A DNA stretch of 64,000 bases from CAWGQN01 sp963824885 (GTDB lineage Bacteria > Actinomycetota > Actinomycetes > Actinomycetales > Microbacteriaceae). A program made the position numbers and the translations under genes. Below, piece by piece: positions 34,640 to 43,176 of this stretch; positions within the stretch are counted from its first letter, which is position 1; each line of letters opens with the position of its first letter. The notes under the pieces were generated by a model. It was given only the letters and a program-made list of their open reading frames with translations, had not been told where the DNA came from and did no database searches. The stretch covers positions 1-64,000 of the forward strand of contig CAWGQN010000001.1 of the NCBI GenBank assembly GCA_963824885.1, given 5' to 3'.

Positions 34640-37243
34640 TCACAAATCAACCGAGGTTGCAATGTTGACGACTCGAGGTGGCCGCACCACGACGTTCACG
34701 ATCGTGCGATCACCGACCGCCTTGCGAACTATTGAAGAATTTCTTGCGAGCATTTCCAAAGACTCTGCCGAAATCTGGGGCGCTACAGTGAGCCGATCTC
34801 GTACTTTTCCGTTGACCTGCACGATTGCCGTCACCGACTCTTCGACCAAGAGAGTGGGATCTGGTTTTCTCCAGAGTACGTGAGATACCGGCGCGGGATA
34901 GCCCAATTGCTCCCACATGTCTTCAGCCGTGTACGGTGCGAAGAGGTTCACGATCACCGCTATGGTTTCTGCCGCTTCGCGAACGGCGGGATCTTTCGCC
35001 CCGGGTCCCGAATCGATTGCTTTTCGAGTGATATTCACAAATTCCATGAGGCGCGCGACCACGACGTTGAATTTGAACGATTCGACGAGCCTGGGTGCGT
35101 CGTACAGAAGATGATGCGTCGCGCGGCGAAGACCAGTGTCACCCTTCGTCCAATCGACTCCAGGCGCACTGCTCACGTCCTGTGCGATGCGCCACGCGCG
35201 TGCGAGAAACCGAGCGCTTCCCCCGGGCGACACGTCCGCCCAATCAATGTCGTCTTCGGGTGGTCCCGCGAAGGCCATTGTCACTCGAATAGCGTCGACA
35301 CCGTGCGCATCGAGTTGCTCCGATAGGCGGACGAGGTTTCCCCTCGATTTGCTCATCGCCGAACCATTCATCTGAACCATCCCTTGATTGAGCAGGGAGG
35401 TGAACGGCTCAGTAAAACTGACGTAGCCGAGATCAAAAAGTACCTTTGTAATAAAGCGCGCGTACAGCAAGTGCAGGATCGCATGAGTGACACCGCCGAC
35501 GTATTGGTCGACCGGTGCCCATTTCTCGGCCTCGTCTTTATCAAAAGCGAAAGAACCGTCGTGGGGCGAGAGAAACCGCAAAAAGTACCACGAACTATCG
35601 ACAAACGTGTCCATCGTGTCCGGGTCGCGCCGAGCCGGAGAGCCGTCTCTGGGATCCGGAACGCTCATCCACTCGTCGATTGCACCGAGGGGAGAGAGTC
35701 CGCGCGGCTTTAAATCGAGTCCCTCAGCCGCGGGCAACTGCACGGGCAACTGATCTTCGGGGATAGCGACGACGTCGCCGTCCGAACCGTAAACAACCGG
35801 TATTGGCGTGCCCCAATATCGCTGTCGAGAAATCAGCCAATCGCGCAGCCGAAAACTCTTGGCGGCACCTCCGCGACCTTTCTCCTCGAGAAGATCAATC
35901 GCGCGCGCGATTGCGTTTCGCTTGCTCAAACCGTTCAGGGACCCCGAATTGATCATTCGACCCTCGCCGGTCGCCGCGACACCCGCGTTCAACGGATCTT
36001 CTTGCGGGACGTCATCAGGAAGCTCGCCACCATGAATGATCGCGACGGCGCCCGTGACCGGCGCGTTTGTGTCGATGACAACCCGAACTGGAAGGTCAAA
36101 ACAGCGCGCAAAATCGAGGTCGCGCTGATCGTGAGCGGGGACCGCCATGACCGCGCCGTGACCGTAGCCACTCAAGACATAGTCGGCTGACCAAATGGGC
36201 AACCGCTCATCATTGAACGGATTAATCGCGTATCGGCCGAGGAAAACCCCCGTCTTCGGTCGGTCGGTCTCTTGCCGTTCGATTTCGGTCCGTTTTTGAG
36301 CCCGCTCCCGATAGCGCAGAAATTCCTCATTCACGGCGGGACTCGATCCGCGGGCCAACTCGCACGCGAGGTCAGATTCGGGTGCGACCACTAAAAACGT
36401 TGCGCCAAAGATCGTGTCGGGCCGCGTTGTGAAGACCCTCACGCGGTGATCGAGTCCTTCGACGTCAAACTCGATATCCGCACCAATAGACCGACCGATC
36501 CAGTTTCGCTGCATGCTGAGTACTTTTGGGGGCCACGTGCCCTCGAGCTGGTTAAGGTCATCGAGGAGACGGTCCGCGTAATCGGTAATTCGGAAATACC
36601 ACTGCGCAAGCTTCTTCTTGACGACCACGGCGCCGCTCCGCTCCGATGTGCCGTCGGGCAAGACCTGCTCATTTGCCAGCACGGTTTGGTCAACCGGATC
36701 CCAATTGACCAAACCCTCCTTCCGATACGCGAGACCGTGCTCATGAAGGAGGAGAAAAAGCCACTGATTCCATCGATAATATTCGGGATCGGATGTATGA
36801 ATCACGCGGTCCCAATCGAACGATGCCGCGTAGCGTTTCATGCTTTGCTTTTGCTGGTCGACATTGTCGTACGTCCACGCGCGCGGATCTAGTCCGCGCG
36901 TGATCGCCGCATTTTCCGCGGGCAAGCCAAAGGAATCCCACCCGATTGGATGCAAAACGTTGAAACCCTGCTGGCGCCAATAGCGAGCGATGACGTCGCC
37001 CAGTGCGTACGCTTCCGCGTGGCCCATGTGCAGATCGCCCGAGGGGTACGGGAACATGTCGAGCACGTATTTCCGCGGACGCTTGTCATCTGCGCCCCCG
37101 GTTCGAAACGGACGACTCTTCTCCCATCGAGGAAGCCACTTGGCTTCAATCGCAGCAAAATCGTAGCGAGCGCGGTTGTTGTCGTCTTTTTGAGACCGAT
37201 TCACTATCGGAGTCTGCTCGTTGTCCTCGCCGTCGTTCATCAA
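34640..37243 (-). CDS. leuS: Leucyl-tRNA synthetase
   Basis: Charges tRNA-Leu. The 867-residue class Ia enzyme has the HIGH-type motif as GDLHMGHAEAYALGD, the CP1 editing domain with FTTRPDTIFGATF and GYGHGAVMAVPAHDQRDLDF, and the KMSKS-type motif as NGSAMSKSRGN. The C-terminal domain with VQVNGKVRDRL is intact. The start is TTG 37243 or ATG 37240; TATTCT lies 6 and 9 nt before them. The long 110-bp gap to comEA shows no other gene. Confidence 0.97.
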   Translation of the reverse strand: MMNDGEDNEQTPIVNRSQKDDNNRARYDFAAIEAKWLPRWEKSRPFRTGGADDKRPRKYVLDMFPYPSGDLHMGHAEAYALGDVIARYWRQQGFNVLHPIGWDSFGLPAENAAITRGLDPRAWTYDNVDQQKQSMKRYAASFDWDRVIHTSDPEYYRWNQWLFLLLHEHGLAYRKEGLVNWDPVDQTVLANEQVLPDGTSERSGAVVVKKKLAQWYFRITDYADRLLDDLNQLEGTWPPKVLSMQRNWIGRSIGADIEFDVEGLDHRVRVFTTRPDTIFGATFLVVAPESDLACELARGSSPAVNEEFLRYRERAQKRTEIERQETDRPKTGVFLGRYAINPFNDERLPIWSADYVLSGYGHGAVMAVPAHDQRDLDFARCFDLPVRVVIDTNAPVTGAVAIIHGGELPDDVPQEDPLNAGVAATGEGRMINSGSLNGLSKRNAIARAIDLLEEKGRGGAAKSFRLRDWLISRQRYWGTPIPVVYGSDGDVVAIPEDQLPVQLPAAEGLDLKPRGLSPLGAIDEWMSVPDPRDGSPARRDPDTMDTFVDSSWYFLRFLSPHDGSFAFDKDEAEKWAPVDQYVGGVTHAILHLLYARFITKVLFDLGYVSFTEPFTSLLNQGMVQMNGSAMSKSRGNLVRLSEQLDAHGVDAIRVTMAFAGPPEDDIDWADVSPGGSARFLARAWRIAQDVSSAPGVDWTKGDTGLRRATHHLLYDAPRLVESFKFNVVVARLMEFVNITRKAIDSGPGAKDPAVREAAETIAVIVNLFAPYTAEDMWEQLGYPAPVSHVLWRKPDPTLLVEESVTAIVQVNGKVRDRLTVAPQISAESLEMLARNSSIVRKAVGDRTIVNVVVRPPRVVNIATSVDL

Positions 37244-37249
37244 GAGTCA

Positions 37250-37255
37250 AGAATA
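37250..37255 (-). promoter_or_regulatory. -10 hexamer of leuS
   Basis: TATTCT lies 6 nt before the TTG and 9 nt before the ATG. A leaderless start at the TTG would fit the pattern seen at other genes here. Confidence 0.4.
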
Positions 37256-37263
37256 GCCGCATG

Positions 37264-38694
37264 TCAATCGCGTGCCGATGCGAGCGCGCGAAGCAGTGCC
37301 CTCGCTTTCAAATGAGCCTCGTCGAGCTCGTCTCGCGGGTCTGAAAGGGAGGTGATTCCCCCGCCCGTACCGACGGTCGCTCCCGCCTCATCAATCACGA
37401 TGCTGCGGATTACCATCGCGAGATCAACCGAACCGTCGATCCCCACGTATCCAAATGTTCCGGAGTAGATTCCGCGCGGCCCACCTTCAATGTCGAATAA
37501 GGTGCGGATTGCCCGCCGCTTGGGCGCGCCGGTCATTGACCCCGCCGGAAACGTTGACGCGAGCACGTCGGCAAGCGAAGCGTCCGGGCGCAATGCGCCC
37601 TGCACGGTGCTCACCAGCTGGTGGACGTGCGGATACGTCTCGAGACCAAGAAGACGAGTGACAACGACTGATCCGACTCGGCACACGCGGGACAGGTCGT
37701 TTCGAGTCAAGTCTACGATCATGAGGTTTTCGGCTTGCTCTTTTGGGCTTTCCCTCAACTCGCGTTTGAGGCGCTCGTCCTCCTCACGAGTTTGACCACG
37801 TGCGCGCGTCCCCTTGATCGGACTCGTCTCAACGACGCGATTCGGATCGATTCTGAGAAAACGCTCGGGAGAGGTGCTCAAGAGCGACGTGTCACCCATG
37901 CGAATAAACCCCCCGTGATGAGACGAACTTGTCTTCCGAAGTCGCCCGTAGGTTTCCACCGGGTTGTAGGTCTCGCTCCCGCCATGACGCGCAACGGTCA
38001 CCGTATTGGTGAGGCACAACTGATAAGCGTCACCCCGCGCAATTATTCTCTGGCACTCTTCGATATGCGCGCGGTACTCGTGATCGCTGTGACGCCAGAC
38101 GGCTCTCGCGAGACTCGCCGCGTCGCGCTCAACTACTGCCCCTCTCTCGAGGTCCGACGTTGTGCTGGCCGCAATCGGCGCGAGGCGAACCAGGTCCGCC
38201 AATTTTGTCCGAAGCCAACCGATCCAGTCAGTGTCACGCGTCCGTGCGCCCCGTGACTCGTGTGCGTCGTCGACAACGATGAGGGCAGACACCGTTCTGG
38301 TCGCGTGGTCAAACACGACCGCGCGGTCGACGAAGAAGAACGCTGCATCCGGATACGGTGACCGAGCATGCCGCTCACCCGCAAGGCGAACTCCGAATTC
38401 ATACGAGAACCAACCGACCCAACCCAAGCGAAAATCAAGTCCGTCAAGGTCGGCGTGCGTCGCGTCAATATCGCTCGACGCCTCGAGGGAGCGAAAAACA
38501 TCGCTGTCGTCGCCGGATCCGTGTGATTCGACGGTTACCTCCGAATCACCGGGACCCATGTACGATATTCCGCTCGCCGAATCGACGCCGTTATCCAACC
38601 AAAATGAGTGCTGTCGATCGGCAAAAAGGTGCGCGAATACCTCTTGCGGTTCGATCCACGCGTCAAGGTGGACCCGCGTCACGCGTCGAGCCAT
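37264..38694 (-). CDS. pabB: Aminodeoxychorismate synthase component I
   Basis: Converts chorismate with ammonia from a glutaminase subunit to aminodeoxychorismate for folate. The 476-residue protein has the N-terminal segment FRLGWVGWFSYEFGVRLAGE and the chorismate-binding domain with PIKGTRARGQTREEDERLKRELRESPKE-type core, ENLMIVDLTRNDLSRV, TFPAGSMTGAPKRRAI and GGGITSLSDPRDELDE. It is not fused to a glutaminase domain, as in many actinobacteria, so a separate PabA/TrpG is needed. It is divergent from pabC, and TACGCT stands six bases before the ATG. Confidence 0.93.
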   Translation of the reverse strand: MARRVTRVHLDAWIEPQEVFAHLFADRQHSFWLDNGVDSASGISYMGPGDSEVTVESHGSGDDSDVFRSLEASSDIDATHADLDGLDFRLGWVGWFSYEFGVRLAGERHARSPYPDAAFFFVDRAVVFDHATRTVSALIVVDDAHESRGARTRDTDWIGWLRTKLADLVRLAPIAASTTSDLERGAVVERDAASLARAVWRHSDHEYRAHIEECQRIIARGDAYQLCLTNTVTVARHGGSETYNPVETYGRLRKTSSSHHGGFIRMGDTSLLSTSPERFLRIDPNRVVETSPIKGTRARGQTREEDERLKRELRESPKEQAENLMIVDLTRNDLSRVCRVGSVVVTRLLGLETYPHVHQLVSTVQGALRPDASLADVLASTFPAGSMTGAPKRRAIRTLFDIEGGPRGIYSGTFGYVGIDGSVDLAMVIRSIVIDEAGATVGTGGGITSLSDPRDELDEAHLKARALLRALASARD

Positions 38695-38700
38695 TCGTCA

Positions 38701-38706
38701 AGCGTA
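38701..38706 (-). promoter_or_regulatory. -10 hexamer of pabB
   Basis: TACGCT lies 6 nt before the pabB ATG; a leaderless transcript is predicted. Confidence 0.45.
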
Positions 38707-38805
38707 GATGCCGAACGCGGAGCAGGAGAACGAGTCGTGACGCTCGCGGGCGCGGGAGTATTCTGGGCGCACGCCCGGTTTTCCCGGGACAAGGGGTAGG
38801 CGGTC

Positions 38806-39588
38806 ATGCACGGAGAGCGAAGCACGTGGCGCGACGGCGCGTTCGAAGTCATTGAGACTCGCGAGTCGACTCCGGAGCGTCGTGTGGTGGCAGATTCATG
38901 GCTCGTTCGAAACGGAACCGTTATCGGGCTTGACCTGCACAGGAAACGATTCACGAACTCAGTGAAAGAGATGGGTGCGCTTGGGACAGTTGACCTCGAT
39001 GGCTTTTGGCTGGCAGTTGTTCGTTGCCTCCCTCGCACGGGACACTGGTTTCCGCGAGTAGAACTCATCGTCAGGGGGCAAAAACCGCTCCTCGCATTCG
39101 AACTCCGTCCGAGCCCGCCAGTCTCGAGTGTCGCACGCCTCGTGACACACCGTGGTCCCGATTTTCGCACCGTCCCGGCAACCAAGGGTCCCGACATTGA
39201 CGCTCTCGCGGGCGCGCAGTGCGCGGGACGGAACGCGGGTGCAGATGACGTCGTCATCGTATCGGGCGACGGGCACATCATTGACGGCACGACAACTGCC
39301 ATTCTGTGGTGGCGCAACGAGTGCGTCATCTCCCCGCCGCTGTGGCGCTCTCGAATAGACAGTGTCACAGCGCGAACAATTCTCGTTCTCGCGCGCTCAC
39401 GTGGTGTCCGCACGGCGGTCGACGATGCGCGCCCGAGCGACCTCACCGGTTGCGTTGTGTGGGCCGTCAACGCTTTACACGGAATTCGCGCCGTTACATC
39501 GTGGATCGACGGTCCAATGATTGCTCAAGACAATCAACTCACGGACGCGTGGCGGTTGAGCGTCAACGCTCTCGCGCGCCCACTTTAG
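38806..39588 (+). CDS. pabC: Aminodeoxychorismate lyase-like PLP class IV protein
   Basis: A 260-residue PLP fold-type IV protein that would release pyruvate from aminodeoxychorismate to give p-aminobenzoate. The likely PLP Lys is in VPATKGPDIDAL, and the cofactor-binding SGDGHIIDGTTTAILWW corresponds to the VVEGxxSALLWW block of actinobacterial relatives. Its divergent partner pabB supports the assignment. Branched-chain aminotransferase-like activity cannot be excluded, but the size and context favour pabC. GGGGTAGG lies before the ATG. Confidence 0.85.
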   Translation: MHGERSTWRDGAFEVIETRESTPERRVVADSWLVRNGTVIGLDLHRKRFTNSVKEMGALGTVDLDGFWLAVVRCLPRTGHWFPRVELIVRGQKPLLAFELRPSPPVSSVARLVTHRGPDFRTVPATKGPDIDALAGAQCAGRNAGADDVVIVSGDGHIIDGTTTAILWWRNECVISPPLWRSRIDSVTARTILVLARSRGVRTAVDDARPSDLTGCVVWAVNALHGIRAVTSWIDGPMIAQDNQLTDAWRLSVNALARPL

Positions 39589-39633
39589 CGAGCCTGAAAA
39601 AAAATCACCCTCCATTGTCGGCGGCTCTCCCGA

Positions 39634-39639
39634 TACCAT
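39634..39639 (+). promoter_or_regulatory. -10 hexamer of the tetR-dedA pair
   Basis: TACCAT lies 7 nt before the TetR ATG. Confidence 0.4.
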
Positions 39640-39646
39640 CTTCACC

Positions 39647-40267
39647 ATGCCGCCAAGGGGAGCTTACGCAAAAGGAATCGCCAAACGCGATGAAATCCTC
39701 GCCATCGCGTTAGACGTGTTCGCGCGCTTCGGATACCGTCGCGCATCGCTCCGGCATATTGCGGATGGAGCGGACCTGACCCCCGCGGGTCTCCTCCACT
39801 ATTTCAGCTCGAAAGACGACCTATTCACCGAAATACTCCGCAAACAGGAGGAGTCTGACGACGTTTCCAGCACGACCGATGACCCGCTGAGTTCATACGT
39901 CAACGGGATGCGGCGCAACGCGACGGTTCCCGGCCTCGTGCACTTGTCGGCGACCCTCGCGGCCGAGGCGGCCGACCGAAGTCACCCCGCTCATGAATTC
40001 ATTGTGCGCCGACACGAACGCGTCATTTGTGCGATGGCCCGGGCTGTTCGTCACGCGCAAGCGTGCGGTTCGCTCCCCCGCCACATGAATGCCGACACGC
40101 TCGCTCGTCTCATTGTCGCGCTCGGCAACGGCCTTCAAACGCAGTGGCTGCTAGACGACGATGTCGACGTCGCGCGACACGTCGAGGAATTTGTTGGACT
40201 CCTCATGGGTGTTCCCATTGACTTGCACATTGAACCCGTCGCATCGCTCGACGGCGCCGCCTCGTGA
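39647..40267 (+). CDS. TetR family transcriptional regulator
   Basis: A 206-residue repressor-like protein. The N-terminal helix-turn-helix is GIAKRDEILAIALDVFARFGYRRASLRHIADGADLTPAGLLHYFSSKDDLF. The C-terminal ligand domain is of the type seen in AcrR relatives, with no recognised ligand. It overlaps the DedA gene by 4 bp (GTGA), so it probably regulates its own operon. No clear operator was found in the short 58-bp region before it. Confidence 0.93.
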   Translation: MPPRGAYAKGIAKRDEILAIALDVFARFGYRRASLRHIADGADLTPAGLLHYFSSKDDLFTEILRKQEESDDVSSTTDDPLSSYVNGMRRNATVPGLVHLSATLAAEAADRSHPAHEFIVRRHERVICAMARAVRHAQACGSLPRHMNADTLARLIVALGNGLQTQWLLDDDVDVARHVEEFVGLLMGVPIDLHIEPVASLDGAAS

Positions 40268-40929
40268 ACGATGTCGTGACGTGGATCCTCAACCACGTGC
40301 AGAGCGTTGACCCGGTTCTTCGGACGATTATTGTGGGCGTGGGGCAACTGCTCGAGACATCCATCTTGGTCGGCCTCGTTGTTCCGGGCGATGTCATTGT
40401 CGTCGTGGCAAGTACCGGGATACGCGACGCAACGGAGTTCGGAGCCCTCATTGTCGCGGCCATCGTCGGATCGCTCGCCGGCGAGAGCATTGGATTCGCT
40501 CTCGGACGATTTCTCGGGCCGGCGATTCGACGGGGACCGCTTGGTCGCCGCATAGGCGAGCGAAATTGGATTCGAGCAGAACGCTATATCGCCAAACGTG
40601 GCGGAATTGCCATCTTCATTTCGCGATTTATTCCGGTGTTGCACTCGCTTATTCCGCTGACCGTCGGCATGAGTCCGCTGAGATATCGACTCTTCATCGC
40701 GTGGACCACACCGGCGTGCGTCCTGTGGTCAATTGCGTATGTCACGGTCGGACACGTTGCGGCCGAAAGCTACCGACAGCTCTCCCAACACTTGCACTGG
40801 GCAGGAATAATCTTTGCCGCGATCATTCTCGCGTTTGTCATCATCGTCGCGCGGGTAAAAAAAGTTCTCCGCCGTCGTGAAGCGAAATTCATGGCCGAAT
40901 CAACACATTCCACGACGTCTCAGAAATAG
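40264..40929 (+). CDS. DedA family membrane protein
   Basis: A 221-residue protein of the DedA/VTT family, some members of which flip undecaprenyl phosphate or phosphatidylethanolamine. The core is SILVGLVVPGDVIVVVAST, GESIGFALGRFLGPAIR and FISRFIPVLHSLIPLTVGMSPLRYRLFIAWT, where the F-x-R-x-x-P motif marks the family. Four to five membrane helices are predicted, with a basic C-terminal tail. The GTG start overlaps the TetR stop. A hairpin follows the stop. Confidence 0.93.
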   Translation: MNDVVTWILNHVQSVDPVLRTIIVGVGQLLETSILVGLVVPGDVIVVVASTGIRDATEFGALIVAAIVGSLAGESIGFALGRFLGPAIRRGPLGRRIGERNWIRAERYIAKRGGIAIFISRFIPVLHSLIPLTVGMSPLRYRLFIAWTTPACVLWSIAYVTVGHVAAESYRQLSQHLHWAGIIFAAIILAFVIIVARVKKVLRRREAKFMAESTHSTTSQK

Positions 40930-40961
40930 TCGAATCCAAACGGAACACCGGATTGCGACTA
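40927..40961 (-). terminator. Hairpin between the convergent dedA and universal stress genes
   Basis: TAGTCGAATCC (40927-40937) pairs with GGATTGCGACTA (40950-40961), an 11-bp stem with one bulged G and a 12-nt loop. Read on the minus strand it is followed by TTTCT, so it can end the universal stress protein transcript. On the plus strand A residues follow instead. Confidence 0.55.
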
Positions 40962-40972
40962 AAAACGCACGC

Positions 40973-41830
40973 CTATCGTGTACCGCGCTCGCGCACCACA
41001 ATTGTCGGCGTTTCAATGTTGAGAACAACCGTGTGGCTGACCGAACCCAGCACGAATCGCTTGAGTCCGCGATACCCATGATTGCCGACAACCAAGAGCG
41101 AGGCGTCGCGCGCGGCAAGCACGAGGACGCGCGGGGCCGCGCCCCGAAAGAGCTTTTTCCGAATCTCGAGATCGGGGTTGAGCGTGATCGCCTCTCGCGT
41201 TGCCTCGTCGAGAAGCGACTCGTGCGACTCCTCAAGCGATTGAAAGAGGGCCTCATTGGGAACATAGGCATCCTGCCAAATTGGCGGTGCGTCCCACGCG
41301 TGCACCGCCGTCAGTGGTTGGCTGAAAAGCGCGGCTTCTCCCGTCGCGAACCGAATGGCGGCTTCCGATGCCGCCGATCCGTCGACGCCGACGATCACGC
41401 CGCTCGCTCTCGACCTCGTTGGACGAGGAATGATTGCGATGGGCCCGTCAATGTTTGCAGCCAATTTTGACCCGATTGACCACCGGTGAGCGCGACTCGA
41501 CTCCCACGCTCCTCGCGCCCCAACCACGAGGAGCGTGTCGGCGCCCGAAAACCGACGGATTCGCTCACCCGGATCGCCCCGGACCAATACCGGATCAATC
41601 GAGACGGGACCGTCGCCGACACGTACTCGGTCAACCATCGCGTCGAGGTCTCTCTTCGCACGCTCGACCGACGATGCGGTCGTCAAGTAGTCGGACGACA
41701 CCGTCGTGTCGTTAATAACGCGCACGACCGTGAGAGTGCTGTTACTTCGCCGTGCCCGCTCGAGCGCCCACCGAAACGCCGCGTTGGAACCCTCCGTGCC
41801 ATCCCACGCAACGACCGTTCGCTCGTTCAT
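40973..41830 (-). CDS. Universal stress protein, two UspA domains
   Basis: A 285-residue tandem USP. Domain 1 (about 1-140) starts TVVAWDGTEGSNAAFRWAL and has a nucleotide loop of the type GARGAWESSRAHRWSIGS. Domain 2 (about 148-283) starts GVIVGVDGSAASEAAIRFA and has GNHGYRGLKRFVLGSVSHTVV, which fits the ATP-binding G-2x-G-9x-G-S pattern. Such proteins accumulate in stationary phase or hypoxia. GAGAGG precedes the ATG. It is divergent from the App1-like gene. Confidence 0.94.
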   Translation of the reverse strand: MNERTVVAWDGTEGSNAAFRWALERARRSNSTLTVVRVINDTTVSSDYLTTASSVERAKRDLDAMVDRVRVGDGPVSIDPVLVRGDPGERIRRFSGADTLLVVGARGAWESSRAHRWSIGSKLAANIDGPIAIIPRPTRSRASGVIVGVDGSAASEAAIRFATGEAALFSQPLTAVHAWDAPPIWQDAYVPNEALFQSLEESHESLLDEATREAITLNPDLEIRKKLFRGAAPRVLVLAARDASLLVVGNHGYRGLKRFVLGSVSHTVVLNIETPTIVVRERGTR

Positions 41831-41976
41831 CGTGCCTCTCGATCACCCCACGCACCTGAATCACGTCGGCACCCGCGTCCTAGGGCGCCGTGTCTTTAGT
41901 CTCGCGCGAACAAGCGAGAACGTCCAGAGTCGGTCCCCGCGATTTGCCGCTAAGAGTTCCATGGCAGACTGGCCGC

Positions 41977-43074
41977 GTGGCACTATTCCGGCACCCGAAG
42001 GCGGCGAAGAGCCGAATTGTCCTTCACCGAGCCGCCCGAATCGAAAACCGCGTTCAAGAGTTTCGAGAGAAGCACGTGAGAAAGCGCGGCTTTGTGGAGA
42101 CCATCATTCCGTACGCAGGATACGGGACGGTGGCGTGGGTTCGCGTGCTTGGTCGGGTTCTCTTGACCAAACCATCTCGCCTTGGTAGACCCGCGCTTGA
42201 CCCGACAAGCAGACGAGCCGAAAATGTCCGAGGTTGGCGGAGCTTCACGAGTGTGCCCGTCCCTCATGTGGCCGTCACGATTACGATTGGTGGCCTCACG
42301 CATCGCGTTTCCGCCGACCGGGGTGGCGTCATTGACGCGGTAATTTCCACTGTCCTGCCGCCGGGATCCCACACCGTTTCGATGTCGACTGAAAAATCTC
42401 AATCGGTGGATGCGTCGATTTTCATTCTTGACCCATCCACCCCCTTGGGCGTCGTATCTGATATCGACGATACGGTCATGGTGACAGCGCTACCACGACC
42501 GCTGTTGGCTGCGTGGAATACTTTTGTGCTCGACGAACACGCGCGAATTCCCACACCGGGTATGGCGGTCTTAATGGAACGCCTCGCGGTGGAACATCCC
42601 GGGGCGCCATTCATTTATCTCTCCACGGGCGCATGGAACGTGGCACCGACTCTCACGCGGTTTCTCTCGAGAAACCTCTATCCGCCGGGTGCCTTGCTCT
42701 TGACCGATTGGGGTCCGACGCACGACCGACTCTTCCGGAGCGGTCGCGAGCACAAGCGCGAAAGCCTTCGCCGACTTGCGTCGGAATTTCCCACGGTAAA
42801 GTGGCTCCTCATCGGGGATGACGGCCAGCATGACGAAGAAATCTACGCCGAATTTGCGAGAGACTATCCCGGATCCGTTGCCGCGATAGCGATTCGGCAG
42901 CTTTCGACGGGGCAAGCAGTGCTCGCTGGACGTCGATCTACGGGCGACTCCGGAGAGAAAACTCGGGGTGTGTGTTGGGTGTATGCGCCAGACGGCGCCG
43001 GACTCTCTGACAAACTTCGCGCACTCGGCATCCTCACGCGTTCGTCGCCTGAGATCCGAGAATCGGGAGACTAG
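41977..43074 (+). CDS. App1-like phosphatase (DUF2183)
   Basis: A 365-residue HAD-like protein related to the yeast phosphatidate phosphatase App1. The N-terminal half has the family sequence RKRGFVETIIPYAGYGTVAWVRVLGRVLLTKP. The catalytic motif is GVVSDIDDTVM (DxDxT, residues 162-166), followed by FIYLSTGAWN and the late acidic motif LIGDDGQHDEEIY. The GTG at 41977 is chosen because the family begins about here; no Shine-Dalgarno is seen and earlier starts in the same frame are possible. The 146-bp divergent region contains TCTCGC-N8-GCGAGA (41900-41919), a possible operator. The lipid substrate in bacteria is unproven. Confidence 0.9.
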   Translation: MALFRHPKAAKSRIVLHRAARIENRVQEFREKHVRKRGFVETIIPYAGYGTVAWVRVLGRVLLTKPSRLGRPALDPTSRRAENVRGWRSFTSVPVPHVAVTITIGGLTHRVSADRGGVIDAVISTVLPPGSHTVSMSTEKSQSVDASIFILDPSTPLGVVSDIDDTVMVTALPRPLLAAWNTFVLDEHARIPTPGMAVLMERLAVEHPGAPFIYLSTGAWNVAPTLTRFLSRNLYPPGALLLTDWGPTHDRLFRSGREHKRESLRRLASEFPTVKWLLIGDDGQHDEEIYAEFARDYPGSVAAIAIRQLSTGQAVLAGRRSTGDSGEKTRGVCWVYAPDGAGLSDKLRALGILTRSSPEIRESGD

Positions 43075-43102
43075 CCCGGCGAATTTCCGGGGCACGGTTT
43101 TT
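43074..43102 (+). terminator. Possible terminator after the App1-like gene
   Basis: GCCCGG (43074-43079) pairs with CCGGGGC (43087-43093, one bulged G), and a T5 run follows at 43098-43102 after four other bases. The spacing to the T-run is not ideal. Confidence 0.4.
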
Positions 43103-43176
43103 CGGTCCGGTACAGTGGGCTTGCGCGCATACTTCGGTGGCCGAACCTGGTGCTTGAGGCGCGCGAGGAGGCAACA